From a virus: a stretch of 31,707 bases of DNA. A program made the translations under genes and the position numbers. The notes beneath the pieces were generated by a model. It searched no databases. It saw nothing but the letters and a program-made list of their open reading frames with translations, and had not been told where the DNA came from. Where the stretch lies: IMG/VR virus record IMGVR_UViG_3300009419_001784, positions 1 to 31,707 of that record. One strand, 5' to 3'. Shown here in pieces: positions 8,045-15,488 of the stretch (position 1 is its first letter; the number at the start of each line of letters is the position of its first letter).

Positions 8045-8061
8045 CTGTAAAGTGTTTTACG
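8045..8061 (-). promoter_or_regulatory. Candidate late-activator site upstream of leftward late operon
   Basis: On the plus strand this reads CTGTAAAGTGTTTTACG and contains the perfect dyad GTAAA-N4-TTTAC (8047-8060). It lies 60 bp upstream of the endolysin start and just past the Mor gene. A near copy lies the same distance before the rightward late operon at 23533, and a third copy is at 28883. Mor/C proteins bind dyads upstream of late promoters, so this is the natural candidate site; binding is inferred. Confidence 0.5.
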
Positions 8062-8082
8062 AAACGCGGAATAAGGGAAAGC

Positions 8083-8107
8083 GCTGGGCTATCAGAACAA
8101 GCCCAGC
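8083..8107 (-). terminator. Hairpin overlapping the end of the Mor gene
   Basis: GCTGGGCT and AGCCCAGC form a perfect 8-bp stem around a 9-nt loop, spanning the stop codon of the Mor-family gene. On the minus strand it is followed by CGCTTTCCCTT, a poor U-tract. It could separate the early operon from the late operon; termination efficiency is uncertain. Confidence 0.4.
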
Positions 8108-8481
8108 TGAGGCTCTGCGGCGCGATGTTCGCGATAAATGGTGGTGATTTGCTGGCGTGTCAGTTTGTACTTCCGAACCAGTTGCTGGATGTTGTGGGTG
8201 CGATTATCCAGTGCGCGGCAGATGCGCTGGTTGCGCACCTGTTTCAGCACCTTGCTGACCATAGGCACCTGCCAGTGCGCTTTGGGCATCCGCTCGGCCA
8301 AATAGTCAGCCATTGACTGGCCAAACACTTGCACAACAACGTGGGTTTCGTTTGGGTTCTCGGGCACAAAAAACATCTGACCTTGATACTCCTGCAATAC
8401 GCGCATGGCGTAATCAAAGTCCATATGTTCAAAGACGGCCCGCAGGCCGTGTGGCAGTGATTTTAAATCAATGTCCAACAT
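8092..8481 (-). CDS. mor: Mor-family transcription activator
   Basis: Mor and C of phage Mu are dimeric activators that turn on middle and late promoters. This 129-residue protein has the family's layout: an N-terminal dimerisation region and a C-terminal helix-turn-helix, here NIQQLVRKYKLTRQQITTIYRE at about residues 97-118. It is the last gene of the leftward early operon, overlaps GemA by 14 bp, and lies directly before the leftward late operon, as Mor does in Mu. No separate C gene is visible in the window, so this one protein may serve both late operons. Confidence 0.85.
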   Translation of the reverse strand: MLDIDLKSLPHGLRAVFEHMDFDYAMRVLQEYQGQMFFVPENPNETHVVVQVFGQSMADYLAERMPKAHWQVPMVSKVLKQVRNQRICRALDNRTHNIQQLVRKYKLTRQQITTIYREHRAAEPQLGLF

Positions 8482-9034
8482 CGGCCTCCTTCTGTTTTAA
8501 GTATATTTTCAACACCTGCAGGTAGGGCTTGTGGCGTAGTAACTCACCGGTTTTACCCAGCGCTTTAATCATTTCACGTTTGGCCCATAGCTTGAGCGTG
8601 TTCACCACATAAGCGGCATCTTCATCGCGCAGCCACGTGCATTCTGCAATACCTTGGCCACCGTTCTTTTGCGCTGTCATCCGTTTGATATAGCTATTGA
8701 AGGCCGTTTCGCTGCTGTCGCGGATAAAACGCTGCTCGGCCATAAATATCCACAGAGCGCGAATGACACTGCGCTCGTCTGGCTGGTCCTTGCTCGATGG
8801 ACTCAGGCGCTTTTTGCCGGTGGCCAGCGGTTTAAAACCCAGCTGCTGAAAGCGGCTCAGCGCCGCCTCCAACTGCAGAATAGTCAATTCTTTACTGCTG
8901 GTTTTACCGTTGCTGACCGCAGCCAGATTGGCGCGGTAGCTGTCATCGTCCATCTGCAGCTTGGTTTTTGCCACATGCAGTAACTTAATCAAATGCGCTT
9001 TGCTATTGGCTGATTTGTTTGCGGTGTTGTTCAT
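8468..9034 (-). CDS. gemA: GemA-like regulatory protein (Mu gp16 family, DUF1018)
   Basis: GemA of Mu modulates host gene expression and DNA supercoiling during lysis-phase growth. The family signature is at the N terminus: LIKLLHVAKTKLQMDDDSYRANL, then a Ser/Thr-Lys-rich segment and QLEAALSRFQQLGF. The second half, DERSVIRALWIFMAEQRFIRD onward to CTWLRDEDAAYVVNTLK, matches the family's second conserved block. Its 188 residues are normal length. It overlaps both neighbours and precedes mor, the same order as in Mu. Confidence 0.85.
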   Translation of the reverse strand: MNNTANKSANSKAHLIKLLHVAKTKLQMDDDSYRANLAAVSNGKTSSKELTILQLEAALSRFQQLGFKPLATGKKRLSPSSKDQPDERSVIRALWIFMAEQRFIRDSSETAFNSYIKRMTAQKNGGQGIAECTWLRDEDAAYVVNTLKLWAKREMIKALGKTGELLRHKPYLQVLKIYLKQKEADVGH

Positions 9035-9216
9035 TGAATTGGCTCCGCACCGACGATCATCGCAGCTACTTTTAACCCTTCGACAAAGCCCTGATGCTCC
9101 GGCGTGCCAGGTTGCAATACAGCGCCACTGGCTAAGCGAAACGCTTGGTTCTGATGTGCCAAGATGGCTTTAATTGCGTTTTTTGATTCAACAGCTTCCA
9201 AGACGTTATGCAGCAT
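9031..9216 (-). CDS. Hypothetical small protein (61 aa)
   Basis: I do not recognise this 61-residue protein. It has an N-terminal helix and a second helix with Val/Ala/Ile residues (VEGLKVAAMIVGAEPI) that is too short and mixed for a clear membrane span. A GGAGATAT motif precedes the ATG and the end overlaps the gemA start by 4 bp. Coupling on both sides makes it a real early gene of unknown role. Confidence 0.6.
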   Translation of the reverse strand: MLHNVLEAVESKNAIKAILAHQNQAFRLASGAVLQPGTPEHQGFVEGLKVAAMIVGAEPIQ

Positions 9217-9640
9217 GTGATATCTCCATTAAATTTGTTTTCAGAACCAGGTTCGGGTTTTTCTTAAACTGACTAACGACGCTTGATGCTGTGGTAAAAC
9301 AAGGGTCAAACCAGACGTTTGACTTGTGTAAATTCGGAAAGTGTTTCTTGGCATCGCGCTTGCCAAACGCCTTTTCAATCTCTTTGACACGCGCAACCGA
9401 ATAAACAGCTTTGCTTCTTCGACGCCATACCTTTTCAGTGAACGGGTCAAAGTTCTTCATGTTTTGAAAACCCATGCCTGGGGCCAGTTGATTGTCGATG
9501 TAAACGACGTAAGCGACTTTATTTTCACTGACAAACGCTTTGGTCACTTTAATGTTGCGTCCATCCAGTTCGAACTCGATCGTGTTATACAAGCCTTTCA
9601 TAAAGTGGGAAATTTGGTCCCACTGCGCCTTGGTAATCAT
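9206..9640 (-). CDS. Hypothetical early protein (144 aa)
   Basis: This is a basic, soluble protein of unknown function. The N-terminal half looks like alternating strands (TIEFELDGRNIKVTKAF, VAYVVYIDNQL), followed by a Lys/Arg-rich stretch (KVWRRRSKAVYSVARVKEIEK). The net positive charge would suit nucleic-acid binding, but no known fold is evident. It overlaps the 27-residue membrane peptide gene upstream and the 61-residue gene downstream, so it is part of the early operon. Confidence 0.6.
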   Translation of the reverse strand: MITKAQWDQISHFMKGLYNTIEFELDGRNIKVTKAFVSENKVAYVVYIDNQLAPGMGFQNMKNFDPFTEKVWRRRSKAVYSVARVKEIEKAFGKRDAKKHFPNLHKSNVWFDPCFTTASSVVSQFKKNPNLVLKTNLMEISHAA

Positions 9641-9720
9641 TCGCTGCTCCCGCTATGTACTAATTTGATGGCCGCTGCTGCGACAATCACGAATAAGAAA
9701 ATCCATTCCCAAAGGTTCAT
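9637..9720 (-). CDS. 27-residue membrane peptide
   Basis: This short frame encodes MNLWEWIFLFVIVAAAAIKL followed by seven hydrophilic residues and a stop. A strong AAGGA ribosome site lies seven bases before the ATG, and the stop overlaps the next gene's start (AATGATT). A single hydrophobic span of about 15-17 residues with two Trp residues at its N-terminal edge suggests insertion in the inner membrane. Small phage membrane peptides can act in lysis timing, superinfection exclusion or signalling; its place in the early operon argues against late lysis. The ribosome site and coupling are seen; the function is unknown. Confidence 0.62.
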   Translation of the reverse strand: MNLWEWIFLFVIVAAAAIKLVHSGSSE

Positions 9721-9729
9721 GATTCGTCC

Positions 9730-10407
9730 TTAAAAGTGGCCGATCCGGTCGCTGTGATTGCCGTCCAGCCCTTGATTGATCTTCACCTGGCGGCCGTCTT
9801 GGATGCCGTCCCAGCGGGCGTTCTTGTCGCGCTTTACATCTTTGCTGTCGCGGCCTTCCAACTGCGGCAGTTCTCCATGCTGTTTGTCACGGAACAGCTT
9901 TATCAGCTTCGCTTCCTCGGGGCTTAGCGCCCACGAACGCAAATTACTGGCCACCCCACGGATCCAACCTTCGCAGTACAAATCTGCCCGATTAACCGTT
10001 GTTGCCCGCTTCAGCCGCTTATTTAAACCGGCTTGATAGTCACGGCGGGCCTTCACCAGCAATCGACTCAGCACTGAATAGCAATAACCAGCTAATTGGA
10101 CTCGATCAATCGGTCCGTTGAATTGAATTTTTACGCGCTTAAAACCAAATATCCGCACTGAAAACACACCAAAGGTACTGTTGACCAAAGTGATTAATGA
10201 CACTGCCCACTGCGGCGGTTTCTGGCTACTGTTAATGTCCGTGACCGTTTCGCTGCCCATTTCCTGCAGCTCAATGTCAGTCATGGTCAGGTTGTGCTCT
10301 GCCATCATTTTTTGAGCCATGCGCAGTGCGTTGGCCGCCTCGTGTTGATTGGCACTTTTGCCCAGTGCCATTAATTTTTTGATTTTTTGCAAAATACGTT
10401 CTGACAA
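9730..10407 (-). CDS. DUF2786 domain protein
   Basis: The N-terminal ~45 residues match the DUF2786 motif found in many Mu-like early regions: ILQKIKKLMALGKSANQHEA followed by ANALRMAQKMMAEHNL. The rest (to 225 residues) is a mixed region ending in an unusual hydrophilic tail with many Arg, Lys, Asp and Gly residues. Its biochemical role is not known. Translation probably starts at a TTG at 10407, with AAGGAG a few bases upstream. It lies between HU and the small membrane peptide in the early operon. Confidence 0.8.
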   Translation of the reverse strand: MSERILQKIKKLMALGKSANQHEAANALRMAQKMMAEHNLTMTDIELQEMGSETVTDINSSQKPPQWAVSLITLVNSTFGVFSVRIFGFKRVKIQFNGPIDRVQLAGYCYSVLSRLLVKARRDYQAGLNKRLKRATTVNRADLYCEGWIRGVASNLRSWALSPEEAKLIKLFRDKQHGELPQLEGRDSKDVKRDKNARWDGIQDGRQVKINQGLDGNHSDRIGHF

Positions 10408-10435
10408 TTCCTATCTCCTTCGCTGCTCATCAGTA

Positions 10436-10479
10436 CCAGACCACGACGTCTGGCAGACGCAACCGGCGAACCGGCTGCG
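10436..10479 (-). other. Two consecutive hairpins after the HU gene
   Basis: Read on the minus strand, a 9-bp stem (one G-U pair) capped by a UUCG tetraloop spans 10479-10458. It is followed by a second perfect 6-bp stem, CCAGAC/GTCTGG, at 10453-10436. No U-run follows, so simple termination is unlikely. Their place ten bases after the HU stop suggests mRNA stabilisation or processing that raises HU output over its neighbours. Confidence 0.5.
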
Positions 10480-10488
10480 TTTCGCTTC

Positions 10489-10782
10489 TTACTTATTGAG
10501 TTGGTCCAGCAGCTGCTTGGCTGGCACAAACTTCACCGCATTTTTGGCGGCAATAGTCAGGCTCTCACCGGTCTGCGGGTTGCGCCCATTGCGTGCGGCT
10601 TTAACCTGCAGCTTGAACTTGCCAAGGCCAGTCAGCATGGGTTCGTCGCCACGGGCAATTGCATCCGTAACCACACTGGTCAGGCTATCCAGCAGCGCGG
10701 TCACGTCTGCTTTGCTGACTGCGCGGTCATGGGTAATTTTCATTTTTTCAGTCACGGCTTCGATAATTTGCTGTTTGTTCAT
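10489..10782 (-). CDS. HU-family DNA-binding protein
   Basis: A 97-residue homologue of HU/IHF, the small dimeric proteins that bend DNA. It shows the N-terminal helical part (NKQQIIEAVTEKM), the GLGKF turn and the arm region (RNGRNPQTGESLTIAAKN). It ends in VKFVPAKQLLDQLN, as in host HU. Mu transposition needs HU for transpososome assembly, so a phage-coded copy among the transposition genes probably supplies this function. A good AAGGAAAG ribosome site precedes the ATG. The gene is followed by two hairpins. Confidence 0.92.
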   Translation of the reverse strand: MNKQQIIEAVTEKMKITHDRAVSKADVTALLDSLTSVVTDAIARGDEPMLTGLGKFKLQVKAARNGRNPQTGESLTIAAKNAVKFVPAKQLLDQLNK

Positions 10783-10796
10783 GGTTCTTTCCTTAC

Positions 10797-11393
10797 TTAT
10801 TGGTTTGAGTTGAGTTGTAAAAAATTCATATACACGCGCGCTTCAGCAATACTTTCGCGGATATCTGCAAGCGCTTCGTGGCTGTAGGTTTTATGCTCCA
10901 GCGCTGCTGTTGCAAGCTTGGGTGCCCAGTAGCGTGCCGCTAGGGCGACAGCCGAGGCATCAAACTGGCGGTAGTGCAAATAGGCGTTCAGTGACGGCAT
11001 TTGCGCACTGATAAACATTCGATCCAGGATGATGCTATTACCCGCCATAACCCCGCCGGTTTTGGCTTTGCGGTCATACGCAGCCACGCCATTGTTTTTC
11101 AGGCGGCACAGGATCAGCTCTTCCGCTTGCGCTAGGCTGATACTGCTTGCACGGCAACGGTCTAACAGGCCGGATTTTGCGTGTGTATCCAGCGCCCACT
11201 CGTGGCAGCGGCCAATGACCTCATCATCGTGGTGGATGGTGATCCAGAGCGGCAGGCCCACTTCGTTGAGCTGACTGTCAGTAATAATCACCGCCACTTC
11301 TAAAATCGGGTAATAACTGCAGCCCATCTGGCCACCTTGCAGGCCAGCAAGCCCGCCAGTTTCAATATCAATCCAAACAAAAAACGTGTTCAT
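10797..11393 (-). CDS. Oligoribonuclease-like 3'-5' exonuclease (DEDDh)
   Basis: Oligoribonuclease (Orn) degrades 2-5 nt RNAs in bacteria. All DEDDh residues appear present: WIDIETGGL (Asp9, Glu11), GNSIILDRMFI (Asp124) and SHEALADIRESIAE (His172, Asp177). Orn-specific stretches also match: LEVAVIITDSQLNEVG, DTHAKSGLLDR and MPSLNAYLHYRQFDAS. At 198 residues it is slightly longer than cellular Orn, mainly through a Gly-rich insert after the first motif. It is coupled to the genes on either side in the early operon. Possible roles are recycling nanoRNAs from degraded transcripts or destroying signalling dinucleotides; neither is shown here. Confidence 0.85.
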   Translation of the reverse strand: MNTFFVWIDIETGGLAGLQGGQMGCSYYPILEVAVIITDSQLNEVGLPLWITIHHDDEVIGRCHEWALDTHAKSGLLDRCRASSISLAQAEELILCRLKNNGVAAYDRKAKTGGVMAGNSIILDRMFISAQMPSLNAYLHYRQFDASAVALAARYWAPKLATAALEHKTYSHEALADIRESIAEARVYMNFLQLNSNQ

Positions 11394-11662
11394 TCGTTCG
11401 CATCCCGATTATTCGAAACATAGGTTTTCAGCACTTCAAAATCCGGCTGCTCTGTTTCAACAAAATCCACAAATCCCGCGACATTCAGCTGATAGGTCTG
11501 TGCGACACCGGCCAGCAATTCGTCATACCCTGGAAGCAACGGCTGCCACTCCATCTTGTACATTTCAGCCAGTGCTCTGGCATGGCTTTGCATGGCGACC
11601 ACGCTGTGCAGCAATGGGTCGTCCAGTGCTGCTGCTTTGAAATATTCGTCAAAGTCGGTCAT
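11390..11662 (-). CDS. Hypothetical protein (90 aa)
   Basis: This is an acidic 90-residue protein with no motif I recognise. Most of it is probably helical (DDPLLHSVVAMQSHARALAEMY, then YDELLAGVAQTYQ). It overlaps the stop of the 59-residue gene before it and the start of the exonuclease gene after it, so it is translated as part of the early operon. It could be a partner of the exonuclease, but that rests only on adjacency. Confidence 0.6.
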   Translation of the reverse strand: MTDFDEYFKAAALDDPLLHSVVAMQSHARALAEMYKMEWQPLLPGYDELLAGVAQTYQLNVAGFVDFVETEQPDFEVLKTYVSNNRDANE

Positions 11663-11838
11663 TGCCGCCCCACATAAGGCGCGGTTAACGGCTCAATGCC
11701 TTCGCCTAAAATCCACTGCAGTGCGGCGGCCACGCCGTCTTCAAACGTCATATCCGGCGCGTTGGTGCCGTAAGTTGCCTTCAGGCGCTGAGCTGCAGCC
11801 AGCTCAACTTTGATTTGTTCCGGGGTCAGTGTTGCCAT
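11659..11838 (-). CDS. Hypothetical protein (59 aa)
   Basis: A short protein starting MATLTPEQIKVELAAAQRLK. The frame stays open upstream to 12000, but that extension is low-complexity Arg/Gly/Pro sequence antisense to nothing and lies inside the DUF3164 gene, so the start at 11838, two bases after the DUF3164 stop, is preferred. The sequence is mainly helical with a Gly-rich end. No function can be assigned. It is part of the coupled early operon. Confidence 0.58.
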   Translation of the reverse strand: MATLTPEQIKVELAAAQRLKATYGTNAPDMTFEDGVAAALQWILGEGIEPLTAPYVGRQ

Positions 11839-11840
11839 GG

Positions 11841-12506
11841 CTACTGCGCTCCAAACAGAAACGGGTCCAGCTCCACAGCAGAGAACTGCAGCGTGATTGG
11901 GCGGTATTCGCCGTTTTCGCCCCGGTAATAAAACAGGTAGTAACTGGCGGTATCGTGGACTTCCAGGGCGCTTTCCAGCGCCTCCACGGCCTGACGCCAC
12001 AGCGGATGGTCGATATCTATGTTCTTGATGTCGATTAAGCGACTCACGCTAATACTGTTTTCTTTACCTGAGCCAAAGGCGCGGCCAATCAGCTTTTTGG
12101 TGGCTTCATCTGCGCCCACCGTCACCGCCGAGTGGTATTGCATAAACAACTGACGCGCCGCTTCGATATTGGCGTTGACCTGAATTTTGTCCTGCATCGA
12201 GCGCTTTAACTTCAGGGTGCCGTCGAAGCTATTCATCTCGATATTGCCCTTGATGCGGCCCATCTTTTTCACACCATGGTCACGGGCGAGCTTGGCGATA
12301 AAGGCCGGGATATCATTGGTCAGTTCGGTTTTTAACGTCACCAGCTGCCGGTGAATATCCACCACGCGCGGGATGTATTTGCGCACAATCTCATCGGCTT
12401 CGAGTTTGTCGGCGCTGACGTTTTCACGGCGAATAAGGTTGCCGGTTGGGTCTTGCATATAGCCTTCTGGCGGCTGTTGTGGGTTGATGTATTGCTCAAT
12501 TGGCAT
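11841..12506 (-). CDS. DUF3164 family protein
   Basis: A 221-residue protein of the DUF3164 family, which is common just after the transposition genes in Mu-like phages and has no settled function. The family features seen are the start with GYMQDPTGNLIRRENV, a helical region, the stretch KGNIEMNSFDGTLKLKRSMQDKIQVN, and SVSRLIDIKNIDIDHPLWRQAVEAL near the end. AAGGA precedes the ATG. Three phased TTTAAA motifs lie in the 35-bp gap between it and the MuB-like gene. Confidence 0.82.
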   Translation of the reverse strand: MPIEQYINPQQPPEGYMQDPTGNLIRRENVSADKLEADEIVRKYIPRVVDIHRQLVTLKTELTNDIPAFIAKLARDHGVKKMGRIKGNIEMNSFDGTLKLKRSMQDKIQVNANIEAARQLFMQYHSAVTVGADEATKKLIGRAFGSGKENSISVSRLIDIKNIDIDHPLWRQAVEALESALEVHDTASYYLFYYRGENGEYRPITLQFSAVELDPFLFGAQ

Positions 12507-12519
12507 TTTGTTTTCCTTG

Positions 12520-12546
12520 TTTAAATGACGTTTAAAGTTGTTTAAA
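12520..12546. repeat. Phased TTTAAA array (3 copies)
   Basis: TTTAAA starts at 12520, 12531 and 12541, one helical turn apart, in the gap between the MuB-like and DUF3164 genes. The motif and spacing match the arrays at 2385 and 21890. Confidence 0.45.
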
Positions 12547-13825
12547 TGGCTGGTTTATTCAGCACTTGTTTGAAAATCGAGTTGACCAACATCCGGTCCA
12601 CACGCTTGGTTTCGTCTCTGCTACAAACGCTCACCAGGTGCGGCAGCAAGTTTTCACACAGCAACCGGGCGTTGCCTTCCACGCGCTTATGCAGCCACGT
12701 CCACCAGGTTGGATCCGCATCGACCAGTGGCAGTGACATCTGGGTCAAGCTTTGGAACAGGTGTTTAATATCTTCGCTATCAAGCTGACCCTTCGGCGTT
12801 GGCCAGAAGCACACGCGGCTGGCGATCAGTTCGTAGCGCTCTTCTGCTTGTAGGCGGTCAGTCAATTTGGTGTTACCAATCAGCACCACACCGATTTGTG
12901 CGCGGTCGCTGATGGTGCGAAGTGGATCTAAGGCGTTCGGTTTACACTTATCGGTTTCATCTAAAATGATGATGCGATCAGCGCCATGCAGTGTTCGAAT
13001 AATCGTGTCCATCGTGCGGCTGGCTGTTTTCAGCTTCGGCAAACCAAGCATCATGGACAGCTCTGCCAGCAGGATATTGGCGGTCATTTGTTCATGGCCA
13101 ACAACCAGTAGGGTGTTCGGGTTTTGGCGGATGTACTCCTGGAGGCCGTAGGTTTTGCCAAGACCAGGCGCACCGGCAAATACCGAAAAGCGGCGTGCAC
13201 GTCTGGCATGAGCACAGGTGTAATCAATCAGTTCAGACATACTGGTTTGCACAAATGGCACATCGCCATAGCGCAGATTCAGCTGCGAAAGCACTTTTTG
13301 CCGCGTCGATGTCGCTGTTTCTTCAGCAGCTGCTTGGGTGGTTGAGGTTTGCTCAGCAATCTGGGCTGGCTCAATTGCGGCCCAAATAGCCCGCAAATGG
13401 GCAGATGGATCCGCGTTGTATTTGCCATTCACAATCTGGCTGAACCAACCAGCTGTTTTGCCCAGCTTTTTCGCCACGTAACCGGCAGTTACCCCGCTTA
13501 ATCTCAGCTCTGGCGCATCCAGGCGTTGCAGGATTTTGCGTGAAAGCTCTATGTCTTCGGCTGAATATTTGTCAGTGAATTTGTCTGCAGCTTCCAGCTC
13601 AGACATTTTCAGATCGCCAAAAATAATCTTCCAAAGTTCGTCCAGCACTTCCGTTGGGTTGTCAGCGCTTCGTTCATTCAGCACTAAATCCACCAATTCC
13701 ATGCTCACGGTTTTGCAGTAATCCAGCGGCTTCATTTCACGCGCTTCAATCGCTTCGCGCAGTTTTTGGGCCATCTTGCGTTGGGTGGCGTTATAGCGAA
13801 ATGGTGTGTGCTTGGTGTTATACAT
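12542..13825 (-). CDS. MuB-like target-DNA activator, AAA+ ATPase
   Basis: MuB binds target DNA as an ATP-dependent filament, delivers it to the transposase and gives target immunity. Walker A is GAPGLGKT at residues 218-225 and Walker B IIILDE at 285-290, followed by TDKCKPNALDPLRTISD and LIGNTKL, as in the family. At 427 residues it is about 115 longer than MuB. The extra N-terminal part is helical and carries the helix-turn-helix-like stretch VTAGYVAKKLGKTAGWFSQI before an Ala/Thr-rich linker at about 155-178. Its start lies within the transposase stop region (8-bp overlap), so the two proteins are made together. Confidence 0.9.
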   Translation of the reverse strand: MYNTKHTPFRYNATQRKMAQKLREAIEAREMKPLDYCKTVSMELVDLVLNERSADNPTEVLDELWKIIFGDLKMSELEAADKFTDKYSAEDIELSRKILQRLDAPELRLSGVTAGYVAKKLGKTAGWFSQIVNGKYNADPSAHLRAIWAAIEPAQIAEQTSTTQAAAEETATSTRQKVLSQLNLRYGDVPFVQTSMSELIDYTCAHARRARRFSVFAGAPGLGKTYGLQEYIRQNPNTLLVVGHEQMTANILLAELSMMLGLPKLKTASRTMDTIIRTLHGADRIIILDETDKCKPNALDPLRTISDRAQIGVVLIGNTKLTDRLQAEERYELIASRVCFWPTPKGQLDSEDIKHLFQSLTQMSLPLVDADPTWWTWLHKRVEGNARLLCENLLPHLVSVCSRDETKRVDRMLVNSIFKQVLNKPAI

Positions 13826-15488
13826 AACGTTGCTCCAGTAACTGGTCTAATAAATTCTCTGATTGGCTTGGATGCAGCTGCAGCAGGTCTGCCATCAGCG
13901 GGGAATGGTCATCCAGCGGTAATTGCAGCGGTGCCACTTTGTCCAGCGCGGGTATGTCTGCGCTGAGTTCTGTCAGTTGCTGCATATCAATGGTTTGGCC
14001 CAAAGCAGCGCGGTGGCGCACTTCCGAAATTTTGCGTTGCAGGCGTTTTTCCTGACCCACCAGACGATTTTGCTGCGCTTCTTCAATGCGGCTGGTAGGA
14101 ATGGCAGACACCTTGGCTTTCAGCTCAGCCAGCATTAAAAAACTGCCGTCCAGGCGCAGCAGCGCAATGTGGCTGTCGTTGTGCAGGTCGTATTCAGCCA
14201 GCAACTCGTCACCGTTGAACTGATGCAGATAGTCCGCGCTGTAATCGCGTTTGTGCAGCCGTACACGGCCGCGCAGCACGTGGACCTTGGCGCGTGGTCT
14301 GATTTGATAATCAGCCATCCCAACCGGCACTCGTTCCAGCTCTTGCCAGACGTCCCAGCGGGTTTTGCCAGCGACTTCCGGGTGCGGCTGGTGGTGATAC
14401 CAGTCCAGGAACTCTTTAAAGCCCGCGATCCATTCGTCCAGACTTGGCAGCTGGATTTCGCCGGATTTGGCACGGCGGAGCACTTCGGCCTTGTGGCGTT
14501 CGTCATGGTCACGGCCGCAGTAGCTGATAAATGTTTTGCCCAGACGGTCTTCCATGGTTAAGAAAAACCGCTCAATCCACTTGGCGCGTGCGTTCCCTGG
14601 AATGGCAAACAATGGCTCGATGTTGAACTGTGCATAAAAGCCTGCCGTGTCATCGTTCATCATGGCCGACTTGTAGCCAGAGCCGTTATCCAGATACAAC
14701 ATGGCTGGCACGTGGTCATGGGTGGCCATAGCGCGGCTAAGTGCCGTTAAAGTGCTGATAGCACTTTCGGCTTCAGAGATTTCCCAGCCGACAATGACGC
14801 GACTGCGAACATCCATAAAGGCAGTGAGTTCAGCGCGCCACGGCTTGCCGGTGTTAGGGTGCGCCAGATACACATCCAGTGAATGGCCGTCGGCGTTGTA
14901 CATAAAGCCAGCCGGTATTTGGTCAGTGTGTCGGATCCGATGGTCTTTGTGCTTTTCGCGATACAGCTTTGCACTCATGCGATACATGCTGTCTGGCCCA
15001 AGCTCATGCGGCATTGAGTTAATAAAGGCGCGGACACGGGCAGCTGTAGCGGTTGAAAAGCCAAGCCTCACCAGGTGATCTGCCACCATTTCAATAGAGG
15101 GTTTATTGGGGCTGTGATACAGCTCAAGCGCTTTGGCTTCCCACAGATGTACTGTGCGCGCTTTTCCTTTGTAGCCTGGCACCAATCCATCCATGCCATC
15201 TGATTTGTATTGGTTAAACCAGTTATACAGCGTAGAGCGGCCCGGCAATTTGCCCAGGTGAGCCAGCGCTTGGACGACGGCCAGACTGGCAGAACCGGCT
15301 GTAATTTCAGCTTGCAGTGCAGAGATGGCGATATCCACTTTGCCACCACGTTGATTGATATCACTCACGATGGCATAGCGCGCTTGTGCTGTGCGGCGTG
15401 ATTTGTCTGACGCTGTAGCAAAACCGGTATCTGCAGCCGAGTTTGACAGCGCCGGTAATTGAGCGAAACGTGCAACGGCTGGGTGCAT
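13818..15488 (-). CDS. MuA-like DDE transposase
   Basis: This recombinase cuts the phage ends and joins them to target DNA, both to form the prophage and to replicate. Of 556 residues, about 30-115 hold DNA-binding helices (GRSTLYNWFNQYKSDGMDGL). The integrase-like core has its triad at Asp200 (YNADGH), Asp267 (LYLDNGSG) and Glu306 (AKWIERFF). A C-terminal barrel (IRPRAKVHVLRGRVRLHKRD, then ALLRLDGSFL) and a helical tail follow, the latter probably contacting MuB. The Asp-Asp spacing of 67 equals that of MuA. The start at 15488 overlaps the stop of the upstream DUF3102-like gene. Confidence 0.94.
   Translation of the reverse strand: MHPAVARFAQLPALSNSAADTGFATASDKSRRTAQARYAIVSDINQRGGKVDIAISALQAEITAGSASLAVVQALAHLGKLPGRSTLYNWFNQYKSDGMDGLVPGYKGKARTVHLWEAKALELYHSPNKPSIEMVADHLVRLGFSTATAARVRAFINSMPHELGPDSMYRMSAKLYREKHKDHRIRHTDQIPAGFMYNADGHSLDVYLAHPNTGKPWRAELTAFMDVRSRVIVGWEISEAESAISTLTALSRAMATHDHVPAMLYLDNGSGYKSAMMNDDTAGFYAQFNIEPLFAIPGNARAKWIERFFLTMEDRLGKTFISYCGRDHDERHKAEVLRRAKSGEIQLPSLDEWIAGFKEFLDWYHHQPHPEVAGKTRWDVWQELERVPVGMADYQIRPRAKVHVLRGRVRLHKRDYSADYLHQFNGDELLAEYDLHNDSHIALLRLDGSFLMLAELKAKVSAIPTSRIEEAQQNRLVGQEKRLQRKISEVRHRAALGQTIDMQQLTELSADIPALDKVAPLQLPLDDHSPLMADLLQLHPSQSENLLDQLLEQRYV

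Noticed and set aside
11839-12000. N-terminal extension of the 59-residue gene
   Set aside because: It is an out-of-frame reading of the DUF3164 gene, rich in Arg/Gly/Pro. The ATG at 11838 is correctly placed after the DUF3164 stop.
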